Source of the DNA: Auritidibacter ignavus
GTDB lineage: Bacteria > Actinomycetota > Actinomycetes > Actinomycetales > Micrococcaceae
Direction of reading: 5' to 3'
Length of the DNA: 64,000 nucleotides
Assembly (NCBI RefSeq): GCF_003703835.1
Contig: NZ_RDQR01000005.1
Location: 1 to 64,000, forward strand
How positions within the stretch are numbered: position 1 is the first letter of the stretch; every line of letters starts with the position of its first letter. A program made the position numbers and the translations under genes. This document shows, in pieces, positions 34,139-43,415 of this stretch. The notes under the pieces are model-generated. The model saw nothing but the letters and a program-made list of their open reading frames with translations. It was not told the DNA's origin and ran no database searches.

Positions 34139-34804
34139 TCAAGCCCCCGGCAGTGCCGCGGCTGAGCCGGTCAGCTCGGCGTTCGGCTCCCGGTACTCGA
34201 TCCGCGGCAAGTGGTAGCCGGGATCAAAATGGAAGGTTGTCACCGAGGTCAGGGAACATTCTCGCTCTCGGGGGTCGTGCCAGAGTCTGGCGCGCTCAGC
34301 ACTAAGCCGAGTGACCCAAATGGGCAACTGGTGGGACACCACCACAGCTTCGCCCCCACCGTGCCGAGCCAGCAATTCATCGCGCAGGTCAAACATGGCC
34401 GAGCTAACCCGTTGTACCTGGGCCCGATAGGGCTCGCCCCAGGACGGGCGGAACGGGTTCAGCACCAGGGGCCAATTCCAGGGTTTTTTCAGCTGGCTTG
34501 ACATATCGGAGCGACCCTCAAATTTATTGCCGGCTTCAATCACACGACGCTCGATACGCACCGGCAAACCCAGAGCTTCGGCCAAGGGCTGGATGGTTTC
34601 TTGGGCCCGCAATAGCGGGGATGAGACCAGAATCTTGGGGGCTTCGCCGCGTTCGGTGGCACGGTCGACAAACCAGTCAGCGATCGCATCTGCCATCTGG
34701 TATCCCAGCGACGAGAGATGGAATCCAGGTAATCTGCCGTACAGCACCTGACCGGGGTTGTGCACTTCCCCGTGACGGACCATGTGGATCGTGGCAACAC
34801 TCAT
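34139..34804 (-). CDS. Histidine phosphatase (phosphoglycerate-mutase-like)
   Basis: A 221-residue member of the histidine phosphatase superfamily. The catalytic motif MVRHGEVHNP is at residues 8-17 (RHGE), with a second conserved region ILVSSPLLRAQETIQPLA and a distal histidine in AVVVSHQLPIW. The substrate is not evident; in actinobacteria this gene lies at the start of the ccdA-resB cluster without a proven link to cytochrome maturation. No signal peptide is seen. Confidence 0.85.
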   Translation of the reverse strand: MSVATIHMVRHGEVHNPGQVLYGRLPGFHLSSLGYQMADAIADWFVDRATERGEAPKILVSSPLLRAQETIQPLAEALGLPVRIERRVIEAGNKFEGRSDMSSQLKKPWNWPLVLNPFRPSWGEPYRAQVQRVSSAMFDLRDELLARHGGGEAVVVSHQLPIWVTRLSAERARLWHDPRERECSLTSVTTFHFDPGYHLPRIEYREPNAELTGSAAALPGA

Positions 34805-34912
34805 GCTGTCTAGTCTCTCAGATCTTGCTGAAAGATCGCCGTGATGACGTCCGGATCGTTAGGATAACAACCAGAGTATGCACGGTATCAGTCAACAGAT
34901 AAGGACAATCTT

Positions 34913-35866
34913 GTGAGTGAGAACCACCGTCGGGACCCGGATGAGCAGAATCAGCAACCCTCCGGTTCAGAGCCCACCCACGGCTCCCAGCATCCCCAGG
35001 ACGAGCAGCATCACGATCGAAAAACCTCCGGTGCGGCTGAAGAAGATCAATCCGACCAGCCCCGGTACGGTGTCCGACTCACCGGTGAAGAGTTCCAGCG
35101 ATGGCAACAGGAACGTAGCGCACAGGCAGGATCTTCCGACCAGACATCGAACGCCCAGCATCACGCTGGGTACACCAAACCCCGCTACGGCACTTTCACT
35201 CCACACCAGCCACAGCCTGAACAGCAGGACAACCAGCAGGCCTACGGTTCCGAGTACGGCACTCCCCCGACCGAATCACAGCTGCCCGCACAACAGTATC
35301 CCTTTCCGGCCGGTTTCAATCAGCCACCGACCGCTCAGCAGAGCACGCAACAAGCCACCATGCCCGCACCGCAACACGTGGTGTGGTCGTATTGGATGAT
35401 CCTCATCGCAGGCCTGCTGTATGTGCTCACCTCCATTATTCAAGCGCTGTTACCGAACTTTGGTTTGAGCTCGCAAGAGATCGCTCAACTAGACAGTATG
35501 ATGGCCGCCATGGATACCACCGGAGAAATGGGAAGTTTCTCTGAGATGATCGCCGGGCCGATGGGCATGGCGACCCGGACCACGATGATCGTCATAGCGC
35601 TGGTGACCGGTCTGCTGTACTGGCTCGTGGCCCGGGGCGTGCGACGCGGGTCGAATATCGCCCGCATCATCGGATGTGTTTTCGCCGGGTTGTCGTTAAT
35701 CAACCTGTTTTCGCTGTTCACCGTCGTCAGCGTGGTACTGGGTGTGGTGGCGATGATTTTGACCTTCACGCCCACTTCGCAGGAGTATTTCCGGTTTAAG
35801 GCCTGGGAGAAGGTCCAGCGGTTACAGGCCATGCAGCTGCCACCACAGCCTCCGCAGGACCACTAG
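34913..35866 (+). CDS. Gln/Pro-rich membrane protein
   Basis: A 317-residue protein with a hydrophilic N-terminal half of about 155 residues rich in Gln, Pro, His, Ser and Asn (repeats of QPEQQ, QQAY, QSTQQATM) and then about three to four membrane segments: YWMILIAGLLYVLTSIIQAL, TTMIVIALVTGLLYWLVA, and IIGCVFAGLSLINLFSLFTVVSVVLGVVAMIL. Start GTG 34913 follows AAGGA. The design resembles the protein at 58405-59763. I do not recognise a family with a known function. Confidence 0.65.
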   Translation: MSENHRRDPDEQNQQPSGSEPTHGSQHPQDEQHHDRKTSGAAEEDQSDQPRYGVRLTGEEFQRWQQERSAQAGSSDQTSNAQHHAGYTKPRYGTFTPHQPQPEQQDNQQAYGSEYGTPPTESQLPAQQYPFPAGFNQPPTAQQSTQQATMPAPQHVVWSYWMILIAGLLYVLTSIIQALLPNFGLSSQEIAQLDSMMAAMDTTGEMGSFSEMIAGPMGMATRTTMIVIALVTGLLYWLVARGVRRGSNIARIIGCVFAGLSLINLFSLFTVVSVVLGVVAMILTFTPTSQEYFRFKAWEKVQRLQAMQLPPQPPQDH

Positions 35867-35889
35867 TCACGTCGCCAAGCGGGTGCACG

Positions 35890-36198
35890 CTATTCGGCCT
35901 CTATCGATGGTCTGTCCGATGACGGTCTCCTGGCGCTCAAGAGTGCTCGGAGCCTGACAGTGTCGATGCGCCAAAAGTCGCGCTGTAACCCGTCAACGAA
36001 CAGCACCGGGATTTCTTCGACGAAGCGCTCAGCCAGATCCGGGCGGAGACTAGCATCAATCACGCCACAGTCCACGTGGAATTCCTCTGCGATTTGTTCG
36101 GCAGTGGCAATTGCCTCCTCGCAGAGGTGGCATCCGCTTTTCACCAGCACCTGCAATACCGGTGGCGGTGTGTCTGGTGCGCAGTCGTCAGTGGACAT
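35890..36198 (-). CDS. Glutaredoxin-like thiol protein
   Basis: A 102-residue small thioredoxin-fold protein (DUF836-type). The redox-active pair is CHLC in VLVKSGCHLCEEAI, and the cis-proline lies in VEEIPVLFVDG. No signal peptide. Such proteins probably act in disulfide exchange in the cytoplasm, or in arsenate or mycothiol chemistry, but the partner is unknown. It is convergent with the membrane-protein gene at 34913. Confidence 0.8.
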   Translation of the reverse strand: MSTDDCAPDTPPPVLQVLVKSGCHLCEEAIATAEQIAEEFHVDCGVIDASLRPDLAERFVEEIPVLFVDGLQRDFWRIDTVRLRALLSARRPSSDRPSIEAE

Positions 36199-36260
36199 CG
36201 GTATCGCCTAACCTTCCATAGCGCTTTGGGGCGGAGGAGGAATGTTCAGCTGAAACACCA

Positions 36261-36288
36261 AGAGCCACCCGAACAATCAGGTGGCTCT
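36261..36288 (-). terminator. Terminator after bS22 gene
   Basis: A 9-bp perfect stem (AGAGCCACC at 36261-36269, GGTGGCTCT at 36280-36288) with a 10-base loop, lying 50 bases downstream of the bS22 stop in its direction. On the minus strand the stem is followed by TTGGTGTTTC, only a moderate T-tract. Confidence 0.6.
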
Positions 36289-36338
36289 GTGCGTCTGAAT
36301 CAGCGCACCACGGCAACTAGACCCTACGCGCCGGGATG

Positions 36339-36434
36339 CTATTTGTTGCGGCGCTGGTGGCGGGTGCGACGCAACATCTTGCGGTGCTTTTTCTTGGACA
36401 TGCGCTTACGGCGCTTCTTGATGACTGAGCCCAT
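36339..36434 (-). CDS. Ribosomal protein bS22 (AURKAIP1/COX24 type)
   Basis: A 31-residue, very basic peptide ([20 protein letters not shown], then [11 protein letters not shown]). It matches the AURKAIP1/COX24 family, the tiny actinobacterial ribosomal protein of the 30S subunit known as bS22. The full match to family length and the typical place near a bldC-like gene support it. It has its own terminator downstream. Confidence 0.92.
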   Translation of the reverse strand: MGSVIKKRRKRMSKKKHRKMLRRTRHQRRNK

Positions 36435-36607
36435 GGGCTTCCTTCCTGTCGTCTCGTCTTTCCCGCAACGCGCCACAGTGGAGAACTCTCAACACCACAA
36501 CACGTACAGATTCCCAGCTATTTTACCGAAGACTAACGTTTCGGCGATCTAGGTGTTAACGAATGACAACACTAGCAGAGGATTCTCGGCGGGCTCGCGA
36601 CAGCAGA

Positions 36608-36823
36608 CTAGGCCTCCGTGCCCGTTGCTTGATCGGCTGAACCAGTCGACAAGATTTGTTCAACAGCGTTTTCGGGAACACGATAAGAACGTCCGAACCG
36701 GACGGCGGGGAGTTCACCGGCATGAATCATCCGGTAGACCGTCATGCGGGAGACTCGCATCATCTCAGCAACCTCAGTGACGGTCATGAATTTCGCATCG
36801 GCGAAGTTTTCACCCTGTGCCAC
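36608..36823 (-). CDS. BldC-like helix-turn-helix DNA-binding protein
   Basis: A 71-residue single-domain MerR-like/excisionase-fold DNA binder: FMTVTEVAEMMRVSRMTVYRMIHAGELPAVRFGRSYRVPENAVEQIL. The helix-turn-helix is in the first half and the recognition helix in VSRMTVYRMI. BldC homologues in actinobacteria bind direct repeats and act as developmental or metabolic regulators. Start GTG 36823 with a GGAGGGG about 9 bases upstream is preferred; GTG 36832 is an alternative. AT-rich sequence upstream (36840-36870) probably holds its promoter. Confidence 0.85.
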   Translation of the reverse strand: MAQGENFADAKFMTVTEVAEMMRVSRMTVYRMIHAGELPAVRFGRSYRVPENAVEQILSTGSADQATGTEA

Positions 36824-37049
36824 GTTGTGCACCCCTCCACGGTGTTCAACATTGATTAATAAATAAACGGTGTTGTGACGAAGAGCGCGATGGCGTTGCC
36901 ATCAACGTTTCCGTGCCGTGATACCCGAGGGGAAGTTCGGGGTGATCGCGTGATCATCCCTGATTTGGGTCACCTTGGAAATTGTAGTGCATCCACTCCG
37001 GTTACAGAAGTTCAGTTCGGTTCCGAAGTGAATTGTCATGACTTTGTGA

Positions 37050-38303
37050 TCAGTCAAACCAGGGATCGAGTCCGTGCAGTGGAAAGATCTCCTTGCGGGT
37101 GGCCATCACTGACTGGTCGTTATGGTCAGCCGGATCATAACCAACTTCCCACGACCTCCACCACACATCGACATTATCTGTCATCAGCTCCGGTATTTTT
37201 TCCAACTCCAACCCGGAGACTTCGGCAACTTTTTCGCGCCACTGACGCGGAATGCCAGTGCGCAACGGGATCGGGTTCCCGGCGACGATCGCAATCAAAT
37301 GTGCCCAAATACGTGGCACCACCTGATAAGGGGTATACCCTCCGCCCCCGAGGGCCAGCCACCGGTTATCGGCGAAATCTTCGGCCCACATCGCAGCATC
37401 CAACATCATCTGACGTTGGCCGTCGACGGATAGGTTCAAGTCGGCCAGCGGGTCCAGCCGGTGACCGTCGCAACCGTGCTGGGTGATCAATACCTCCGGA
37501 GAGAAGGCCTTCAGCACTTGCGGAACCACCGCGTGAACCGCCCGCAGAAACGCGGCATCGCCGGCTCCAGCTGAAATCGGAACGTTCACCGCTGACCCCT
37601 GGGCGTCATCGCCGCCGAAATCCCGGGCAAAACCGGTGCCGGGGAACAGCATCAGTCCGGATTCATGGATGGAGATCGTCAGCACCCGCGGATCGTCCCA
37701 GAACAGCGCTTCCACGCCGTCACCGTGGTGGGCGTCCAGATCAACATAAGCGACTCGCTCGACCCCGGAATCCAGCAGGTGTGCAATGGCCAGCCCGGCG
37801 TCGTTGTAGATACAAAACCCGGAGGCCTGAGCCCGGTGGGCGTGGTGGAGTCCGCCGGCGAAATTGACCGCGCGAGAGACCTCCCCGGAGGCGATGGCTT
37901 GGGCTGCTCGCAAGGAACCGCCGGCGATACGCGCCGAGGAGGTGTGCATATCAGCGAAAATCGGACAGTCTTCAGTTCCCAGACCGGCCCGGTCGAAGCG
38001 TTCCTTGTCCTGGTGGCGGGAAGGATCGGTCTCGAGCTGGGCCGCGTCATCGTAGTCCGAGGCGTGTTTAACCGCGGCAATGTAGTCCGCTGTATGGACG
38101 CGGGCCAGCTCGGCATCTGTGGCCACCGGCGGGTACATGATACTCAGCTGGTCGTTGTCCAGCACGCCAAGTTGTTCGGCCAGGTGGTAGGTCAGCTCCA
38201 GGCGAATGGGGGCCATCGGGTGGGTATCACTGAAACGGTACTTCAGTAACTCTTCATCCCACATCACAGCGGTGGGCACCGGGGTCTTGTCTGTGTCAGT
38301 CAT
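37050..38303 (-). CDS. AcuC-like class I/II deacetylase
   Basis: A 417-residue zinc-dependent deacetylase of the acetoin-utilisation AcuC type. Zinc ligands lie in the DLDAHHGDGVEALFWDD block and in GCDGHRLDPLADLN; the catalytic histidine pair is in NFAGGLHHAHRAQASGFCIYND. It removes acetyl groups from proteins (such as acetyl-CoA synthetase in Bacillus) or from small amines. ATG 38303 is chosen over an 18-residue longer frame. No acuA or acsA is adjacent, so its target is open. Confidence 0.85.
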   Translation of the reverse strand: MTDTDKTPVPTAVMWDEELLKYRFSDTHPMAPIRLELTYHLAEQLGVLDNDQLSIMYPPVATDAELARVHTADYIAAVKHASDYDDAAQLETDPSRHQDKERFDRAGLGTEDCPIFADMHTSSARIAGGSLRAAQAIASGEVSRAVNFAGGLHHAHRAQASGFCIYNDAGLAIAHLLDSGVERVAYVDLDAHHGDGVEALFWDDPRVLTISIHESGLMLFPGTGFARDFGGDDAQGSAVNVPISAGAGDAAFLRAVHAVVPQVLKAFSPEVLITQHGCDGHRLDPLADLNLSVDGQRQMMLDAAMWAEDFADNRWLALGGGGYTPYQVVPRIWAHLIAIVAGNPIPLRTGIPRQWREKVAEVSGLELEKIPELMTDNVDVWWRSWEVGYDPADHNDQSVMATRKEIFPLHGLDPWFD

Positions 38304-38405
38304 CACTCTTAGGGTAAGTGCTCCGAGGCCCGGGCGGTAGTTTGTGATGACATACAACGGAAAAGACTAGGCATTTCACCGTTTCCGGAGCATGATGGTG
38401 TCGCT

Positions 38406-39830
38406 ATGATTCATCAACGCTCCGGTAGGTTCCCCACCCAGCAGGACCGGGAGTATCCCGCACGAACCATCCCCGGATACTCCACCATGCGTGGCATGGT
38501 CTCCTCCTTACTTGTGCTGTCTCCAGCACGGGTAGCCATCGGGCTGTTCATGCTGGTCATTCTGGTTTTCACCGCACTGCTGTCGTTGCCGGTCGCGGCA
38601 GCCAACCATCGTCCGACCGCGCTCAACGATGCCGGGTTCACTGCGGTCTCGGCGATCACAGTCACGGGGCTGTCCTCGGTCAATACCGCAGAACACTGGT
38701 CATTGACCGGACAAATTATCATTCTGATCGCCATCCAAGTCGGTGGCATTGGGGTGATGACCATGGTCGGGATGCTCGCGATGGCCGTGTCAGAACGGAT
38801 CGGACTCAGCTCGCGATTGCTGAGTATGCAAGCAACCGGCTCATCCAGCATCGGTACGACCCGCAGACTGATTCTTACCGTCCTGGTCACCACATTCGCC
38901 ATTGAGACTGTTCTCGCCGCGGTGCTGATTCCCCGATTTATTGACTACACCGACGATGGGCTTACCGGCATCTGGTACGGCATCTTCTACGCGATCTCTG
39001 CTTTCTGCAACGCCGGATTTTCGCTTCACCCGATGGGATTAACGGCCTACGCACATGACCCGTGGATCATTCTCACCGTCTGTCTCGGCGTGATCATCGG
39101 GTCACTGGGAGCCCCCACCCTGCTGGTCCTGCAACAGGTGATGAGACGTCGCGCGCGACTGAACCTGCACGCCAAGCTCACCTTGTGGGCCACCGGAATC
39201 CTCTTGATAGTGGGTTTTATCGGGTTCGGTCTGTTGGAATGGAATAATCCGGATACCCTGGGTGAGTTCAACACGATGGAAAAAATCCAAACCTTGGTGG
39301 TTTCGACGGTGATGCCTCGCTCGGGAGGTTATGCCGTCTATCCGGTCGAAGAGCTCACGCCGGCCTCCATGTTTTTGATGTATGCCCTGATCTTTATCGG
39401 AGGCGGATCCGGATCCATGGCCGGAGGTATCAAAGTCACCACCTTGGCGGTGCTGTGTTTAGCCATTGTCGCCGAGGCCCGCGGACGTCAACATGTGACC
39501 GTCTTCCATCGCACCATTCCTGCTGATACCATCCGAGTGGCGATTGCACTGCTGGTCGGTTCCGGAGTCGCGGTGCTGACAGCGATGATTGTGCTGTCGG
39601 TATTGACTGGCGCCAGTGTGGAGCAGGTGGGTTTTGAAGTTCTCTCGGCTTTCGGAACCTGCGGGCTGTCCACCGGTCTGTCGGAGCAGGCCCCGGCCTG
39701 GGGGCAACTGGTGCTGTGTGTGATGATGTTCCTCGGCCGGGTCGGTACCATTACTTTCGCCGCCGGGCTGGCAACGCGCCATGCCCCCACGCTGTATAAC
39801 TATCCCGAAGAAAGGCCCGTGATCGGCTGA
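38406..39830 (+). CDS. ktrB: Potassium uptake channel subunit KtrB/TrkH
   Basis: A 474-residue TrkH/KtrB-type potassium-translocating subunit. Pore-loop segments are visible: FTAVSAITVTGLSSVNTAEHW, AISAFCNAGFSLHP, GGGSGSMAGGIKVTT and AFGTCGLSTGL; each has the glycine that lines the filter. Eight or more membrane helices are interleaved. Its stop overlaps the next gene's start (TGATG), so it is coupled to the regulatory subunit. Na+ or H+ coupling is not determined. Confidence 0.9.
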   Translation: MIHQRSGRFPTQQDREYPARTIPGYSTMRGMVSSLLVLSPARVAIGLFMLVILVFTALLSLPVAAANHRPTALNDAGFTAVSAITVTGLSSVNTAEHWSLTGQIIILIAIQVGGIGVMTMVGMLAMAVSERIGLSSRLLSMQATGSSSIGTTRRLILTVLVTTFAIETVLAAVLIPRFIDYTDDGLTGIWYGIFYAISAFCNAGFSLHPMGLTAYAHDPWIILTVCLGVIIGSLGAPTLLVLQQVMRRRARLNLHAKLTLWATGILLIVGFIGFGLLEWNNPDTLGEFNTMEKIQTLVVSTVMPRSGGYAVYPVEELTPASMFLMYALIFIGGGSGSMAGGIKVTTLAVLCLAIVAEARGRQHVTVFHRTIPADTIRVAIALLVGSGVAVLTAMIVLSVLTGASVEQVGFEVLSAFGTCGLSTGLSEQAPAWGQLVLCVMMFLGRVGTITFAAGLATRHAPTLYNYPEERPVIG

Positions 39831-40504
39831 TGTCTCCTAAACGCACCATTGATTCCCACGCCCCCGTGCTGGTGATCGGTTTGGGCCGTTTCGGCGCCGC
39901 CCTGGCGCTAGAATTGACCGCGCGGGGCCAAGAAGTCATGGCCGTTGACCGTGATCCGGTTTTGGTGCAGAAATACTCGCCCGCGTTGACTCACGTGGTC
40001 CAGGCCGATACGACCGATCCGGAAGCGTTGGAACAGCTCGGTGCCGCCGAGTTCGACATTGCTGTGTGCGGTATCGGCACGTCGATCGAGGCCTCGGTGC
40101 TGACCACGGTGAATTTGGTGGAGCTGGGCATCGATAAAGTCTTAGCCAAAGCGGTCACACCCTCGCACCGGACCATTTTGGAACGGATCGGGGCCTCCCG
40201 CGTCATTTTGCCGGAACAAGATGCCGGCGAGCGCACCGCACACCTTTTGACCGGGACGATGATGGAGTTCATCGAGTTCCGTGGTGGCTGGGCTATTGCG
40301 CAAATGCAGGCCCCCGAACGAATCACACACAAACCACTGGTTGATGTGAAGACCCGCTCGCGGTACGGGGTGACCATTGTGGCCTATCGTCGCAACTCCG
40401 GTACCTACACCACGGCCCTGCCGGAGACGGTGCTACGCACCCGGGATGAGCTCATTGTGGCCGGTCCGATCGAAGACCTTGAGAATTTCGCCGACCGATC
40501 TTAG
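39830..40504 (+). CDS. ktrA: Potassium uptake regulatory subunit KtrA/TrkA
   Basis: A 224-residue cytoplasmic protein with an N-terminal RCK-N Rossmann domain (VLVIGLGRFGAALALELTARGQEVMAVDRDP, GXGXXG nucleotide-binding loop) and a C-terminal RCK-C domain. It binds ATP/ADP or NAD(H) and gates KtrB. Its start is inside the ktrB stop (TGATG), so the two are made together. The order ktrB then ktrA is the reverse of the Bacillus operon order, but is seen in actinobacteria. Confidence 0.9.
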   Translation: MSPKRTIDSHAPVLVIGLGRFGAALALELTARGQEVMAVDRDPVLVQKYSPALTHVVQADTTDPEALEQLGAAEFDIAVCGIGTSIEASVLTTVNLVELGIDKVLAKAVTPSHRTILERIGASRVILPEQDAGERTAHLLTGTMMEFIEFRGGWAIAQMQAPERITHKPLVDVKTRSRYGVTIVAYRRNSGTYTTALPETVLRTRDELIVAGPIEDLENFADRS

Positions 40505-40545
40505 GCAGCCGGGACCGGGACGAGCGGTTCTGTCGTGAGCCAACC

Positions 40546-41394
40546 TTAGGAGTTGGCGATCTGCTCGCTGCGGGCAATATTGGCGTGCACAGCCGTCACC
40601 AGCAACTCCTGAAGCCCAGAGTCATCCATGGCATTCACCGCAGCTTCGGTGGTACCTCCCGGGGTGCAAATCTGGTCGGTGAGCGCCTTGGGGTCGGCTC
40701 CGTCTTCACCCAGCATCGCCCCCGCACCGGATACGGTCAAACGCGCCAGCTCCACCGCGGTCTCAGGGTCCAGGCCGAGCTGGGCACCAGCCTGGGCCAG
40801 CACATCGGTGATATGGAAAATGTACCCCGGCCCGGATCCGGCAATGGCAGCAACCAGGTTGATCTGGTCTTCGGGCACATGGAAGACACGCCCCGAACCG
40901 GAGAAAATCGCCTCCGCTTGGGCCAGCCCTCGGTCAGTGACCGCCTGATTACCGGCCATACCCACCACGCCTTTGCCCAGGGTCAGCGGTAGGTTCGGCA
41001 TGCACCGCACCACCGGCTGGTCGGCTCCGACGGCCTCGGTGATCGCCTGCAGGGTGATGCCTGCAGCCACCGAGACCACGACAGCCCGGTCCGGCAGAGC
41101 TGGTGCCAGGTCGCTGAGGGTGGGCACAATATCGGCCGGCTTGGTCCCGACCAGTACCACGTCTGCCTCAGCCACGGCTTGGCGGTTAGCTTCGGGGTTG
41201 CTGTCCAGGGAGACGACAGTGATGCCCAGTTTCTCGCTTTTGGCGGTAGCGCTGGCGATAGAGTGCGTGGTGGCCTGGATGGCCGCCGGCGCAGCGCCGG
41301 TGGCCACATAGCCGGCCACAATGGCGGTGTTCATATGACCCAGTCCAATCACGGCTAGTTTCACATCGGCGGGCTGGTGTGCTGCGTTAGTCAT
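40546..41394 (-). CDS. proC: Pyrroline-5-carboxylate reductase
   Basis: A 282-residue enzyme making L-proline from pyrroline-5-carboxylate with NAD(P)H. The Rossmann motif is LAVIGLGHMNTAIVAGY, then VLVGTKPADI, VVSVAAGITLQ, VRCMPNLPLTLGKG and the C-terminal signature SGAGAMLGEDGADPKALTDQICTPGGTTEAA with the conserved P-G-G-T-T. ATG 41394 overlaps the preceding gene's stop by 8 bases (ATGACTAA). Coupled upstream genes encode a TIM-barrel protein and Ppx. Confidence 0.93.
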   Translation of the reverse strand: MTNAAHQPADVKLAVIGLGHMNTAIVAGYVATGAAPAAIQATTHSIASATAKSEKLGITVVSLDSNPEANRQAVAEADVVLVGTKPADIVPTLSDLAPALPDRAVVVSVAAGITLQAITEAVGADQPVVRCMPNLPLTLGKGVVGMAGNQAVTDRGLAQAEAIFSGSGRVFHVPEDQINLVAAIAGSGPGYIFHITDVLAQAGAQLGLDPETAVELARLTVSGAGAMLGEDGADPKALTDQICTPGGTTEAAVNAMDDSGLQELLVTAVHANIARSEQIANS

Positions 41395-42328
41395 CGTCAC
41401 CTCGGGGCATTTTTCTTTGGTGGTTGGAAATAATCTGCATTGGTTGGGTCTGAGCCTGTTCATGAAGTGAGGCGATGTGCTGGCCGTTGCACTGCCCTGT
41501 GGCCTGAGCTTGGCACTGGGCAGTTTGCCCGACGGCCAGGTGGAAGCGAGTGAATCTCAGGGCCTCGGCAAGCATTTCTTCACGTTCCCCGGCATAGGAG
41601 ACTTTACGGGTGGAAACCTCGACGCAGGCGGCTCCGTCCCATCCGGTGGCTCCCAGATACTGCAGGCATTCGGCCACCGGTTGTTCACCCTGGCCCGGAA
41701 TCAAGTGGGAGTCTCCGGCACTGGTCGTCCCATCGGTGACGTGGACATGTTTCAGCCGCGACCCGAGCAATTTGAAGACCGCCAGCGAGTCGGCGTCAGA
41801 GATTCCAGCGTGGGAGAAGTCCCACGTGATGTGGTCATAATCTTCCGGGGTGGGGTCCCAGTGCGGCAGGTACATTTTGATTTCTTGCCCGGAGACCTTC
41901 CAAGGGTACATATTCTCCACCGCAATCATCACCCCGGTGGCATCCATGATGTCGCGGATTCCGTCTTTGAAGCCTTTGGCGTAGCGCCCCTGCCAGCGGA
42001 AGGGCGGATGAGCAACCACGATATCAGCGCCCAGTTCGCGGGCCATGTCGGCCGAGCGGGCAATTTTGTTCCACGCCGAGCCCCAGACTTGTTGGGTGAA
42101 CAGCAAGGTCGGGGCGTGAATCGAATGAATGGGCATGGAGTATTTTTCCGACAGTTGGTCTAGTTTCCTCGGGTCTTGCGTCCACGAGTTTTGGGTGACC
42201 ATGATTTCTACGCCGTCATAGCCCAAATCTTCGGCCATTCCGAAGACGTGTTGTGGCGGGAGGGCAAACACTGAGGAAGACGATAGCGTGACGGGTATGG
42301 GCGCCACGTCGGCCGGAATCTCAGGCAC
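41387..42328 (-). CDS. Sugar phosphate isomerase/epimerase-type TIM barrel
   Basis: A 313-residue protein of the xylose-isomerase-like/AP-endonuclease-2 superfamily: AEDLGYDGVEIMV, the YSMPIHSIHAP strand, MIAVENMYP, ITWDFSHAGISDAD, LKHVHVTDGTTSAGDSHLIPGQG and GAACVEVSTRKV. The E, D, H and E ligands of the metal site are recognisable. GTG 42328 (GTGCCTGA) gives an 8-base overlap with ppx and is preferred to a longer frame that overlaps by 44 bases. Substrate unknown. Its C-terminus has an extra Gln-rich tail. Confidence 0.8.
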   Translation of the reverse strand: MPEIPADVAPIPVTLSSSSVFALPPQHVFGMAEDLGYDGVEIMVTQNSWTQDPRKLDQLSEKYSMPIHSIHAPTLLFTQQVWGSAWNKIARSADMARELGADIVVAHPPFRWQGRYAKGFKDGIRDIMDATGVMIAVENMYPWKVSGQEIKMYLPHWDPTPEDYDHITWDFSHAGISDADSLAVFKLLGSRLKHVHVTDGTTSAGDSHLIPGQGEQPVAECLQYLGATGWDGAACVEVSTRKVSYAGEREEMLAEALRFTRFHLAVGQTAQCQAQATGQCNGQHIASLHEQAQTQPMQIISNHQRKMPRGDDD

Positions 42329-43358
42329 TGACAACCCCCAGCGAGAACCCGGGAGTTTCGGCACCAGAGGAAAGATTCAGCGAGCCCACCCACGGGTCCA
42401 GATCACGACCGACGACGCCTTCCATCAACAACGCGTCGAGCCGTCCCATCATTAACCCTTCGCGCAACGCCCAGGGGCAAATCACCAAGCGTTTGACGCC
42501 GAAGTATTTCATCGCCGCATGGGCCACCATGCCTCCGGCCAAAACCTGCGGGGCCCGGATTTCGGACACGCCGGGCAACTGGGCTCGTTGGTCGACCGTC
42601 ATCTTCGACATTTTGCCGATCCAATACTTCAGGTCTTTGCGCTTCAGCGTCCGGGTGACAAAGGGACCTTCCGAGCTGGGTGCGGCCCCGGCGACACGAG
42701 CCAAGGAACGGAACGTCTTGGAGGTGCCGGTCACCACAGTGTGCTCGGGCATCTGAATCGAATCCCCCAAATGTCCCAGTGTGTCGTCTAAAACCGCCTC
42801 AATGTGGCCGGAGAGCTTTCTGAGTTGCTTGCCTTTCGGCGGGTCCGAGGACAGAAATTCACGGGTTAACCGGGCTGCACCCAACGGGACCGAGACTGCA
42901 CGGGAGGGCAACTCATCGGTGCCATAGGCAATTTCGAAGGAACCGCCACCGATGTCAAAGTTCAGTAGGTGTTCCACGTGCCAACCTTGCCAGCGCCGGA
43001 CGGCGAAATATGTCATCGCTGCTTCTTGGTCGCCACTGAGTTCGGCCAGATGCACTCCGGTTTCGTCGGTGACTTTGGCCAGGACCTCTGGGCCGTTGGC
43101 CGATTCACGGATCGCCGAGGTACAAAAGGCGATCATGTCTTCTGCACCGTTGCGCTGAGCAAAGCTCACCGCCTCCCGAATGAATAACAGAAGCTTGTCG
43201 ACACCTTCGGTAGTGATCGCACCCTGGTCATCGAGATGCCGGATCAACGACAGTTGTTGCTTGTGATCAGCGTAGGCGTTGGGGCGAGCTCCGGGGTGAG
43301 CGTCGACTAAAAGCAGATGAACTGTATTGGATCCAATATCCAGTACTCCAAGGCGCAT
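42321..43358 (-). CDS. Ppx/GppA exopolyphosphatase-family phosphatase
   Basis: A 345-residue ASKHA-fold enzyme (RLGVLDIGSNTVHLLLVDAH; LNFDIGGGSFEIAYG; TSAIRESANG) that hydrolyses polyphosphate or (p)ppGpp. Actinobacterial homologues such as Rv0496 of M. tuberculosis (PPX1) act on short-chain polyphosphate. The gene starts a three-gene set with the TIM-barrel protein and proC, joined by 8-base overlaps. Confidence 0.88.
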   Translation of the reverse strand: MRLGVLDIGSNTVHLLLVDAHPGARPNAYADHKQQLSLIRHLDDQGAITTEGVDKLLLFIREAVSFAQRNGAEDMIAFCTSAIRESANGPEVLAKVTDETGVHLAELSGDQEAAMTYFAVRRWQGWHVEHLLNFDIGGGSFEIAYGTDELPSRAVSVPLGAARLTREFLSSDPPKGKQLRKLSGHIEAVLDDTLGHLGDSIQMPEHTVVTGTSKTFRSLARVAGAAPSSEGPFVTRTLKRKDLKYWIGKMSKMTVDQRAQLPGVSEIRAPQVLAGGMVAHAAMKYFGVKRLVICPWALREGLMMGRLDALLMEGVVGRDLDPWVGSLNLSSGAETPGFSLGVVSA

Positions 43359-43415
43359 GCTTCTAGCCTACTCTCTCTGCGGCGGCCGCCGGTGAGCTAG
43401 GTGGGTGAAGCCCTA

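Noticed and set aside
36875-37486. 203-codon frame overlapping the AcuC gene
   Set aside because: Mostly antisense to a clear deacetylase and no recognisable domain.
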